Part shown: positions 8,625 to 16,402 of the stretch, one piece after another
Layout: each line of letters starts with the position of its first letter
Position numbering within the stretch: the stretch's first letter is position 1
NCBI RefSeq assembly: GCF_000444875.1
Contig: NC_021985.1
Coordinates: forward strand, 6,034,170-6,098,169
Source: Streptomyces collinus Tu 365
GTDB lineage: Bacteria; Actinomycetota; Actinomycetes; Streptomycetales; Streptomycetaceae
Reading direction: 5' to 3'
Length of the DNA stretch: 64,000 bases
Program-made: the position numbers and the translations under genes
Notes under the pieces: model-generated
Told to the model about the DNA's origin: nothing
Database searches by the model: none
The model's input: only the letters and a program-made list of their open reading frames with translations

Positions 8625-10115
8625 TCAGACACCGGCCGTCGCGGACTCCTCGGCGGTCTCGGCCGCGGACGCGGCGGACCCGGTGGTCCCGGCGCTCTCG
8701 GAGTCCGGCGCCGCGGTCACCACCGCCGGCTTCGGCAGCACCAGGTACAGCAGGCCCGAGATCACGATGGTCGCCACCCAGCCGAGGCCGTACTCGCCGA
8801 TGACGTTGTTCTTCGCCAGCGGTCCGGTGAACCAGTCCGAGGTGGTGAACATCAGCCCGGCGGCCAGGCCGATCGCCCAGGCCGCCACCGCGGCGGGGGA
8901 GAAGCCGCCCCGGTACCAGTAGGCGCTGGTGCGGGTGGTGTCCGTCATGGCCCGCCCGTCGTACTCGGTGCGGCGCAGCATGTCGGCGCCGAACACGCCG
9001 ACCCAGGCGGAGAAGGCCACCGCCAGCAGGGAGAGGAAGGCGATGAAGGAGCCCAGGAAGCTCGTCGCCACCAGCATCAGCACCCCGCCGAAGACCAGCG
9101 AGATCACGGCGTTGACCGAGACCGCCCAGTGCCGCGGCACCCGGAAGCCCAGGGTCTGCGCGGTGAAGCCCGCCGAGTACATGGACATCGAGTTGATCAG
9201 CAGCATGCCGATCAGCGCGATCAGCAGGTACGGCACGGCCAGCCAGGTCGGCAGGATCTCGCCGACGAAGGAGACCGGGTCGGAGGCCGAGGCCAGGTCG
9301 GGGGTGGAGACCGCCATCACCGCGCCCATGAGCACCATCGGCAGCACCACGATCCCGGCGCCGCCCACCGCCGTGCCCACGATGGCCTTCGAGGAGGCCG
9401 TGCGCGGCAGGTAGCGGGTGAAGTCGGGCGCCGACGGGATCCAGCTGACCCCGCCCGCCGCGATCATGCCGACACCGGTGATCACCGCGGCGGTGGAGCC
9501 GGCGCCCTGGTGGGTCACCTTCGACCAGTCGGTGTGCACGGCCAGGTACACCAGCACCAGCACCGAGAAGACGCCGAAGAAGTAGGTGGCGTACTTGTTG
9601 CACTTCTGCACGGCGTTGATGCCCAGGCCGGAGATCGCGAAGGTCGCCACCACGAAGACCAGCAGCATCACCATGTCCAGCACGCCGTCGGCGCGGACGC
9701 CGAGCACGATGTCCAGAATGGTGAGCATGGCGTAGGCGCCGGTCACCGCGTTGATCGTCTCCCAGCCCCAGCGCGCGACCCAGATCAGCGCACCGGGCAG
9801 CAGGTTGCCGCGCTGCCCGAACACCGCGCGCGACAGCGCCATGCCGGGCGCCCCGCCGCGCTTGCCCGCGATCCCGATCAGACCGACCAGGCCGTACGAC
9901 ACGACCGGCGCGGCGACCGCGACGACGAGGGCCTGCCAGATGTCCAGGTGGTACGCCACCACCAGGCTCGCGCCCATGGTCAGCAGCAGCACGCTGATGT
10001 TGGCGCCGACCCAGGTGGGGAACAGGCCCCGGGTGCGCGCGGTGCGCTCGTGGTCGGGCACCTGCTCGATGCCGCGGGTCTCGAGGGCGCCGTCGGTCTC
10101 GGCTGTCTTGCGCAT
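8625..10115 (-). CDS. NCS1-family nucleobase:cation symporter
   Basis: A 496-residue membrane protein with about 12 hydrophobic segments and the purine-cytosine permease fold. Features include PTWVGANISVLLLTMGASLV at the start of TM1, a GKRGGAPGMALSRAVFG loop, WGWETINAV in TM3, and GGVSWIPSAPDFTRYLP in the middle, which resembles the substrate-site region of CodB/PurP-type carriers. A Ser/Ala/Glu-rich tail follows TM12. It should import a nucleobase or related cyclic amide with a cation; the substrate is not resolved. It is divergent from ftsY and precedes the oxidoreductase on the same strand. Confidence 0.88.
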   Translation of the reverse strand: MRKTAETDGALETRGIEQVPDHERTARTRGLFPTWVGANISVLLLTMGASLVVAYHLDIWQALVVAVAAPVVSYGLVGLIGIAGKRGGAPGMALSRAVFGQRGNLLPGALIWVARWGWETINAVTGAYAMLTILDIVLGVRADGVLDMVMLLVFVVATFAISGLGINAVQKCNKYATYFFGVFSVLVLVYLAVHTDWSKVTHQGAGSTAAVITGVGMIAAGGVSWIPSAPDFTRYLPRTASSKAIVGTAVGGAGIVVLPMVLMGAVMAVSTPDLASASDPVSFVGEILPTWLAVPYLLIALIGMLLINSMSMYSAGFTAQTLGFRVPRHWAVSVNAVISLVFGGVLMLVATSFLGSFIAFLSLLAVAFSAWVGVFGADMLRRTEYDGRAMTDTTRTSAYWYRGGFSPAAVAAWAIGLAAGLMFTTSDWFTGPLAKNNVIGEYGLGWVATIVISGLLYLVLPKPAVVTAAPDSESAGTTGSAASAAETAEESATAGV

Positions 10116-10283
10116 GCGGAGAGTGCCTCGGGGGTGGGGGAGGGGGACGGGTGGACTCTACGCGCGTCGACGGAGCCCCGGCCATCGTACTTTGTGCCGA
10201 GTCATTCCCCAAAGGGTCGTTTGTCCCTCGGAGGAAGACACAAGCGGGGTCACGCGGAACCCATGACTGATACTGGACGGGTT

Positions 10284-11492
10284 ATGGAAACCATCATCCT
10301 TGCTGTAGTCATCGCCGTGGTCGTGCTCGGTGCGCTCGGCGGGCTCGTCGTCGGCAGCCGGCGCAAGAAGCCGCTGCCCCCGCCGCCGCCCGCCGCGCCC
10401 GACATCACCGCGCCCCCGGCCGAGCCGCACGTCGGCGACGAGGCCGAGACGCCGCGCGACGAACCGCGCCGGACGATCGAGGAGGTGGATCTCCCGGGCG
10501 GCCCGCCGGTCGTCGTGGAGGAGCCCCCCGTTGGCCCCGGCCTCGAAGCTCCGGAGATCGAGATCCCGGAGCCCACCGCAGGCCGGCTGGTCCGTCTGCG
10601 CGCCCGACTGTCCCGCTCGCAGAACGCCCTGGGCAAGGGTCTGCTGACCCTGCTGTCCCGCGAGCACCTCGACGACGACACGTGGGAGGAGATCGAGGAC
10701 ACGCTGCTCACCGCCGACGTCGGTGTGCAGCCCACCCAGGAGCTGGTCGAGCGGCTGCGCGAGCGCGTCAAGGTGCTCGGCACCCGCACCCCCGTGGAGC
10801 TGCGCGGCCTGCTGCGCGACGAGCTGCTCAAGCTGGTCGGCACCGACGTCGACCGCACCGTGAGGACCGAGCCCGAGGACCGCAAGCCGGGCATCGTGAT
10901 GGTCGTCGGCGTCAACGGCACCGGCAAGACCACCACCACCGGCAAGCTGGCCCGCGTCCTGGTCGCCGACGGCCGGACCGTCGTGCTCGGCGCCGCCGAC
11001 ACCTTCCGTGCCGCCGCCGCCGACCAGCTCCAGACCTGGGGCGAGCGCGTCGGCGCCTACACCGTGCGCGGCCCCGAGGCCGGCGACCCGGCCTCCGTCG
11101 CCTTCGACGCGGTCAAGGAGGGCAAGGAGATGGGGGTCGACGTCGTCCTCATCGACACCGCCGGCCGCCTGCACACCAAGACCGGCCTGATGGACGAGCT
11201 GGGCAAGGTCAAGCGGGTCGTGGAGAAGCACGCGCCGCTGGACGAGGTGCTGCTCGTCCTGGACGCCACGACCGGCCAGAACGGCCTCGTGCAGGCCCGC
11301 GTCTTCGCGGAGGTCGTGGACATCACCGGCATCGTGCTGACCAAGCTCGACGGCACCGCGAAGGGCGGCATCGTCGTCGCGGTCCAGCGGGAGCTGGGCG
11401 TGCCGGTCAAGCTGATCGGGCTCGGCGAGGGCGCGGACGACCTGGCGCCGTTCGAGCCGGAGGCGTTCGTGGACGCGCTGATCGGTGAGTGA
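10284..11492 (+). CDS. ftsY: Signal recognition particle receptor FtsY
   Basis: The SRP receptor GTPase that docks ribosome-nascent chain/SRP complexes at the membrane. It has 402 residues from the ATG at 10284. The protein opens with a hydrophobic segment (TIILAVVIAVVVLGALGGLV), as in actinobacterial FtsY, which is membrane-anchored rather than purely amphipathic. A Pro/Glu-rich acidic A-domain follows, then the NG domain. G1 is GVNGTGKTTT at about residue 209, with DTAGR near 291 and TKLDG near 354. The closing region GLGEGADDLAPFEPEAFVDAL is typical. An in-frame ATG at 10263 would add seven residues; GGACGG before 10284 favours the later start. It pairs functionally with ffh at 18.9 kb. 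Confidence 0.96.
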   Translation: METIILAVVIAVVVLGALGGLVVGSRRKKPLPPPPPAAPDITAPPAEPHVGDEAETPRDEPRRTIEEVDLPGGPPVVVEEPPVGPGLEAPEIEIPEPTAGRLVRLRARLSRSQNALGKGLLTLLSREHLDDDTWEEIEDTLLTADVGVQPTQELVERLRERVKVLGTRTPVELRGLLRDELLKLVGTDVDRTVRTEPEDRKPGIVMVVGVNGTGKTTTTGKLARVLVADGRTVVLGAADTFRAAAADQLQTWGERVGAYTVRGPEAGDPASVAFDAVKEGKEMGVDVVLIDTAGRLHTKTGLMDELGKVKRVVEKHAPLDEVLLVLDATTGQNGLVQARVFAEVVDITGIVLTKLDGTAKGGIVVAVQRELGVPVKLIGLGEGADDLAPFEPEAFVDALIGE

Positions 11493-11524
11493 ACCCTCCT
11501 GGCCCTGAACCCGCCGGTTCGAAG

Positions 11525-11563
11525 AAGCGCCCGCCCCCAAGGTGCAGTTGGGGACGGGCGCTT
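11525..11563 (+). terminator. Terminator hairpin after ftsY
   Basis: A 16-bp stem with one mismatch (11525-11540 with 11548-11563) around a 7-nt loop, 33 bp past the ftsY stop codon. The 3' side is followed only by a short CGTCCT, not a T tract. Confidence 0.8.
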
Positions 11564-11593
11564 CGTCCTGTGGGGCGCCGCGCCTCGCTCCGG

Positions 11594-11762
11594 GGCCCGT
11601 CCCGGTCCGGCGCCTCGCCTCGGTCCGGGCGGCCTGTCCCGGTCGGGGCGGCCTGTCCCGGTCCGGCGCGTCGCCTCTGGGGCGTCCCGCGCTCCGGCTT
11701 GCGTGGCGCTCCGCCTCGCGCGGCACTCCTGCTTACGCGGCGCCTCGCCTCGTACGGCGCGC
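11594..11762. repeat. Imperfect GC-rich direct repeats between convergent genes
   Basis: Units of the type GTCCCGGTCCGGCGCSTCGCCT and GCGGCCTGTCCCGGTC recur with small changes between the ftsY terminator and the end of the next gene. No ORF convincingly uses them. They look like decayed slippage or duplication products. Confidence 0.5.
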
Positions 11763-11767
11763 GTCGG

Positions 11768-12430
11768 TCAGGCGCGTGACCGCGACCGGTGGGCCACGTA
11801 CGCCAGGGTGCCCAGCAGCAGTCGGGCCGCCGGCGGCCGGGTCGCCGAGTCAAGGGCGGGCGGGCGCAGCCAGCGCACCGGGCCGAGGCCGCCCCGGTCG
11901 GAGGGCGGGGCGGTGACGTACGTGCCCGGGCCGAGGCCGCGCAGGTCCAGGGCGGTGGGATCGTCCCAGCCCATGCGGTAGAGCAGCCTCGGCAGCTCGG
12001 CGGCGGCGCCGGGCGCGACGAAGAAGTGGACGCGGCCGTCCGGGGTCGCGGTGACCGGGCCGAGCGGGAGCCCCATGCGCTCCAGCCGGACCAGGGCGCG
12101 GCGGCCGGCGGGCTCGGCGACCTCGATGACGTCGAAGGCGCGGCCGACGGGCAGCATCACGGCGGCGCCCGGGTACTCGGACCAGGCCCTGGTCACCTCG
12201 TCCAGCGTCGCCCCGGCCGGCACCGGCGCCGCGAAGCCCAGCGGGTGCGCGCCCGGCTCCGGGCAGTCCGCCCGCCCGCAGGAGCAGGCACCCGCCGCGG
12301 CCCGCGCGCCCGGCACCACGTCCCAGGCCCACAGGCCGGTGAACTCGGCGACGGCGGTGCACTCCGACGTGCGGCCGCGCCGACGCGTGCCGGAGCGGAT
12401 CTCGCGGATGCCGCCGATCGTGAAGCCCAT
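11768..12430 (-). CDS. Primase/polymerase (Prim-Pol)-like protein, probably degenerate
   Basis: A 220-residue protein that keeps the layout of the bifunctional primase/polymerase N-terminal domain. It has a Cys-containing segment CSCGRADCPEPGAHPLG (typical zinc-site-like loop before the K/HPxG motif), then TRAWSEYPGAAVMLPVGRAFDVIEV, a PDGRVHFFVAPG segment and the late GTYVTAPPSDRGGLGPVRW. The acidic pair of active enzymes (DxD after the glycine-rich turn) reads DVIEV, so catalysis is doubtful. No helicase domain follows. It is divergent from nsdA across 457 bp, a pairing I recall as conserved in Streptomyces. The start chosen is MGFTIGG; an upstream in-frame ATG would give an unlikely basic extension. 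The role is unknown. Confidence 0.8.
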   Translation of the reverse strand: MGFTIGGIREIRSGTRRRGRTSECTAVAEFTGLWAWDVVPGARAAAGACSCGRADCPEPGAHPLGFAAPVPAGATLDEVTRAWSEYPGAAVMLPVGRAFDVIEVAEPAGRRALVRLERMGLPLGPVTATPDGRVHFFVAPGAAAELPRLLYRMGWDDPTALDLRGLGPGTYVTAPPSDRGGLGPVRWLRPPALDSATRPPAARLLLGTLAYVAHRSRSRA

Positions 12431-12887
12431 GCCCCCTCCAACGGGTCCAGCGCGCCGGTGGTTACGAAACGGAGCGAGATGGAAGCGGAACGTGACGCTA
12501 CGGCTTCGACTTCCCCCGCTCCGGCGAGGCCAAGGCGGCGCCTTGCGGCACTTCGGGTCGCGCACCGCAGCTCGCGCGCCCCAGTGCGCTCCACTCCGCC
12601 TACTTCCGGCCGTCCTATGTCAAGTGAATCGCGAGAGGGCGACCGTGAGTTCATTCGAAGGGGTGGCGAATGGTGGCGTTTCAAGGATCGCCATGGCTGG
12701 AGCCGTGATCGTAGGATTACTGTGAGTGTGCGAGGCCTGAAGGCACATGCACCCGTGGGTATGCCGGTGGCAAGTCGTCGGCTCGTTCGAAGGGTGAGAA
12801 CCGGCGGACGGGAGGCCGTATTTACCGGCATTCTGATAGGGCTTGGCGCAGTCGGCGACAAGTGGTCTCAGGGATGGGGGCGTTCCA
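12431..12887. other. Divergent intergenic region upstream of nsdA, 457 bp
   Basis: It contains the promoters of both divergent genes. A TAGGAT at 12712-12717 is a possible -10 for nsdA but lacks a good -35. No operator, RNA gene or supported ORF was found. Confidence 0.4.
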
Positions 12888-14366
12888 GTGGGCGGCAACG
12901 GCGGTATCGGAGAGAACGCTGACAAGCGCCCCAACGAGCTGCTCGGCTCGTGGTTCGTGCGCAGCGGCTGGTCCAAGGGCGAGCTGGCCCGCCAGGTGAA
13001 CCGCAGGGCCCGCCAGCTCGGCGCCAACCACATCTCCACCGACACCTCCCGGGTGCGCCGCTGGCTGGACGGGGAGAACCCGCGCGAGCCGATCCCGCGG
13101 ATCCTCTCCGAGCTGTTCTCCGAGCGCTTCGGCTGTGTGGTCTCCGTCGAGGACCTGGGCCTGCGCGCCACCCGCCAGTCACCCTCCGCGTCCGGCGTCG
13201 ACCTGCCCTGGACGGGCCCGCAGGCGGTGGCCCTACTCAGCGAGTTCTCGCGCAGCGACCTGATGCTGGCGCGGCGCGGCTTCCTCGGGACGTCGCTGGC
13301 CCTGTCGGCGGGCCCGTCCCTCATCGAGCCCATGCAGCGCTGGCTGGTGCCGACGCCGTCCGCGCCGGTCCCGTCCGAGCCCGAGTCGCCGCTGGACTCC
13401 CGCAGGCCAGGCCGGCTGTCCAAGCCCGAGCTCGACCTGCTGGAGTCCACCACCCGGATGTTCCGGCAGTGGGACGCCCAGTGCGGCGGTGGCCTGCGCC
13501 GCAAGGCCGTCGTCGGGCAGCTCCACGAGGTCACCGAACTCCTCCAGGAGCCGCAGCCCGAGGCCACCGCCCGCAAGCTCTTCAAGGTCGCGGCCGAGCT
13601 CGCCGAGCTCGCGGGCTGGATGTCGTACGACGTCGGTCTCCAGCCCACCGCGCAGAAGTACTTCGTGCTCGCCCTGCACGCCGCCAAGGAGGCCGGCGAC
13701 AAACCGCTCGGCTCGTACGTCCTCTCCAGCATGAGCCGCCAGATGATCCACCTCGGCCGGCCCGACGACGCCCTGGAGCTGATCCACCTCGCGCAGTACG
13801 GCAGCCGTGACTGCGCCGGCCCGCGCACCCAGTCCATGCTGTATGCGATGGAGGCCCGCGCGTACGCCAACATGGGCCAGCCCGGCAAGTGCAAGCGGGC
13901 CGTGCGGATGGCCGAGGACACCTTCGCGGAGGCCGACGAGTGGGACGAGCCGGACCCCGACTGGATCCGCTTCTTCTCCGAGGCCGAGCTGTACGGGGAG
14001 AACTCCCACTCCTTCCGTGACCTCGCCTACGTCGCCGGCCGCAGCCCCGCCTACGCCTCACTGGCCGAGCCGCTGATGCAGCGGGCGGTGGAGCTGTTCG
14101 CCAAGGACGCCGAGCACCAGCGGTCGTACGCGCTCAACCTGATCGGCATGGCCACCGTGCACCTGCTCCGGCGCGAGCCCGAGCGCAGCACCGACTTCGC
14201 CTCACAGGCCATGGAGATCGCCCGGAAGGTCCGCTCCGAGCGTGTGAACACTCGTATCCGAAAGACGGTCGACACCGCGGTGCGCGACTTCGGCGACCTG
14301 ACCGCCGTGGCCGATCTGACCGACCAGCTCGCCGCCGACCTGCCGGAGGCCGCGGAAGCGGTCTGA
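12888..14366 (+). CDS. nsdA: Negative regulator of sporulation and antibiotic production NsdA
   Basis: A 492-residue protein from a GTG at 12888, with GGATGGGGG as a good ribosome-binding sequence. The opening GGNGGIGENADKRPNELLG is characteristic of NsdA. The N-terminal 90 residues contain a DNA-binding-like basic helix region (RQVNRRARQLG, TDTSRVRRWLDGENPREP), and the rest is helical, TPR-like repeats. In S. coelicolor, loss of nsdA raises antibiotic output and sporulation; the biochemical target is not established. Position between ftsY/Prim-Pol and amtB matches that genome. An in-frame start at 12843 exists but gives an atypical extension. Confidence 0.93.
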   Translation: MGGNGGIGENADKRPNELLGSWFVRSGWSKGELARQVNRRARQLGANHISTDTSRVRRWLDGENPREPIPRILSELFSERFGCVVSVEDLGLRATRQSPSASGVDLPWTGPQAVALLSEFSRSDLMLARRGFLGTSLALSAGPSLIEPMQRWLVPTPSAPVPSEPESPLDSRRPGRLSKPELDLLESTTRMFRQWDAQCGGGLRRKAVVGQLHEVTELLQEPQPEATARKLFKVAAELAELAGWMSYDVGLQPTAQKYFVLALHAAKEAGDKPLGSYVLSSMSRQMIHLGRPDDALELIHLAQYGSRDCAGPRTQSMLYAMEARAYANMGQPGKCKRAVRMAEDTFAEADEWDEPDPDWIRFFSEAELYGENSHSFRDLAYVAGRSPAYASLAEPLMQRAVELFAKDAEHQRSYALNLIGMATVHLLRREPERSTDFASQAMEIARKVRSERVNTRIRKTVDTAVRDFGDLTAVADLTDQLAADLPEAAEAV

Positions 14367-14522
14367 CCACGCCGGACCCACCAGCTCCGGCCGCGGCCGG
14401 TCCTCCCGAACTGCCCGACTCGGCTCCCCCATGCCAGGTCATCGAGAGGCCCGCCGCGGCCGGTTTCCGCTGCCCGGGGACGTCCTCGCAGGACGGCGGT
14501 CCCGCTGACCGGCACCCCGCGC

Positions 14523-14569
14523 TTCACCGACGCGTAACACACAGGGCGTCTTCGTCACCCCGGCGAAAC
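14523..14569 (+). promoter_or_regulatory. Two GlnR-type box pairs upstream of amtB
   Basis: TTCAC (14523-14527), 6 bp, GTAAC (14534-14538); then GTCAC (14554-14558), 6 bp, GAAAC (14565-14569). The consensus for actinobacterial GlnR half-sites is gTnAC-n6-GaAAC, so the second pair is an excellent match and the first a fair one. The boxes lie about 130-170 bp before the amtB start, fitting activation of the operon by GlnR under nitrogen limitation. Confidence 0.8.
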
Positions 14570-14694
14570 AACGGGGGGCTTCCACCGAAACCGCGCTGCG
14601 CCAGTCTCAGGGCGCATAACCGGCCAGCCCCTCATCCGACCGGACCGCCCAGGCACCGCCCGCACGGGGCCGCACAACCGACGAGGAGACGCCG

Positions 14695-16041
14695 ATGGCA
14701 CCAGCCATCACGCTTGCCGCGGAGGCACCCAGACTGTCTGCCGCGAACACAGGCTTCATGCTCATCTGCTCCGCCCTGGTGCTGCTCATGACCCCGGGCC
14801 TGGCCTTCTTCTACGGAGGCATGGTCCGCGTCAAGAGCACCCTCAACATGCTGATGATGAGCTTCGTCAGCTTGGGCATCGTCACCATCCTCTGGGTGCT
14901 CTACGGCTTCTCGCTCGCCTTCGGCACGAGCAACGGCCTCATCGGGTTCAACTCCCACTGGCTCGGGCTCAGCGACATCGGGCTCACCGAGCTGTGGGAC
15001 GGCTACACCATCCCGATCTTCGTCTTCATGGTCTTCCAGCTCATGTTCGCGATCATCACCCCGGCCCTGATCAGCGGCGCCCTCGCGGACCGCGTGAAGT
15101 TCTCGGCGTGGTCGCTGTTCGTCGTGCTGTGGGTCACGATCGTCTACGTGCCGGTCGCCCACTGGGTCTGGGGCGCCGACGGCTGGGCCTACAAGCTCGG
15201 CGTGATCGACTTCGCGGGCGGCACGGCGGTCCACATCAACGCCGGCGCGGCGGCCCTCGGCGTCATCCTCGTCATCGGCAAGCGCGTCGGCTTCAAGAAG
15301 GACCCGATGCGCCCGCACAGCCTCCCGCTGGTCATGCTCGGCGCGGGTCTGCTGTGGTTCGGCTGGTTCGGCTTCAACGCCGGCTCGTGGCTCGGCAACG
15401 ACGACGGCGTGGGCGCGCTGATGTTCGTCAACACGCAGGTCGCGACCGCCGCCGCCATGCTCGCCTGGCTCGCCTACGAGAAGATCAGGCACGGCGCGTT
15501 CACCACGCTGGGCGCCGCCTCCGGCGCGGTCGCCGGCCTGGTCGCGATCACCCCGTCCGGCGGTGCCGTCTCCCCGCTCGGCGCGATCGCCGTCGGCGCC
15601 ATCGCCGGTGTCGCCTGCGCCGCGGCCGTCGGCCTGAAGTTCCGCTTCGGCTACGACGACTCGCTCGACGTCGTCGGCGTCCACATGGTCGGCGGCATCA
15701 TCGGCTCCCTGCTCATCGGCTTCTTCGCCACCGGCAAGGGCCAGTCCGCCGCGACCGGCGTCCTCTACGGCGACCACAGCTGGACCCAGCTCTGGAAGCA
15801 GTGCGCCGGCGTCGGCGCCGTCCTCGCCTACTCCCTGGTCGTCTCCGCGGTCCTCGCCTTCCTGCTCGACAGGACCATCGGGATGCGGGTCACCGAGGAC
15901 GAGGAGATCTCGGGCATCGACCAGGCGGAGCACGCCGAGACCGCGTACGACTTCAGCGGCGCGGGCGGTGGCGTCATCGGCTCCGTCGCCGCCTCCGCGG
16001 CCGCCGCGCAGACCAAGCAGACCAAGAGGGTGGACGCATGA
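14695..16041 (+). CDS. amtB: Ammonium transporter AmtB
   Basis: A 448-residue polytopic protein with the Amt fold of about 11 helices. Markers are TPGLAFFYGGMVR in the first conserved helix, WVWGADGW, AGGTAVHINAGAAALGVI (twin-His pore region), GLLWFGWFGFNAGS and DSLDVVGVHMVGGIIGSLLIG, which holds the second pore histidine. It takes up ammonium at the membrane and is closed by GlnK binding when nitrogen is ample. GAGGAG precedes the ATG. Its stop overlaps the glnK start (ATGA), giving a translationally coupled amtB-glnK pair with glnD 26 bp further on. Confidence 0.97.
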   Translation: MAPAITLAAEAPRLSAANTGFMLICSALVLLMTPGLAFFYGGMVRVKSTLNMLMMSFVSLGIVTILWVLYGFSLAFGTSNGLIGFNSHWLGLSDIGLTELWDGYTIPIFVFMVFQLMFAIITPALISGALADRVKFSAWSLFVVLWVTIVYVPVAHWVWGADGWAYKLGVIDFAGGTAVHINAGAAALGVILVIGKRVGFKKDPMRPHSLPLVMLGAGLLWFGWFGFNAGSWLGNDDGVGALMFVNTQVATAAAMLAWLAYEKIRHGAFTTLGAASGAVAGLVAITPSGGAVSPLGAIAVGAIAGVACAAAVGLKFRFGYDDSLDVVGVHMVGGIIGSLLIGFFATGKGQSAATGVLYGDHSWTQLWKQCAGVGAVLAYSLVVSAVLAFLLDRTIGMRVTEDEEISGIDQAEHAETAYDFSGAGGGVIGSVAASAAAAQTKQTKRVDA

Positions 16042-16376
16042 AGCTCATCACCGCCGTCGTCAAGCCGCACCGGCTCGACGAGATCAAGGAGGCCCTTCAG
16101 GCCTTCGGCGTCCACGGACTGACGGTCACCGAGGCCAGCGGTTACGGTCGTCAGCGGGGCCACACCGAGGTCTACCGCGGTGCCGAGTACACCGTCGATC
16201 TCGTCCCCAAGATCCGTATCGAGGTGCTGGCCGAGGACGACGAAGCCGAACAGCTGATCGAGGTCGTCGTCAAGGCGGCCCGGACCGGCAAGATCGGTGA
16301 CGGCAAGGTCTGGTCGTTGCCGGTCGAGACCGCCGTCCGGGTCCGGACCGGCGAGCGCGGCCCCGACGCGCTCTGA
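16038..16376 (+). CDS. glnK: PII nitrogen regulatory protein GlnK
   Basis: A 112-residue PII trimer subunit that senses ATP/ADP and 2-oxoglutarate. The signature MKLITAVVKPHRLDEIKEAL starts the protein. The T-loop contains EVYRGAEYTVDLVPK with the modifiable tyrosine at about residue 51, and the C-terminal TGKIGDGKVWSLPVE is the second PII signature. In Streptomyces this tyrosine is adenylylated by GlnD rather than uridylylated. It overlaps amtB by 4 nt, fitting its role as the AmtB gate and as a nitrogen signal. Confidence 0.97.
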   Translation: MKLITAVVKPHRLDEIKEALQAFGVHGLTVTEASGYGRQRGHTEVYRGAEYTVDLVPKIRIEVLAEDDEAEQLIEVVVKAARTGKIGDGKVWSLPVETAVRVRTGERGPDAL

Positions 16377-16402
16377 CACGACGGAAGAACGGGAGTCGCC
16401 GG

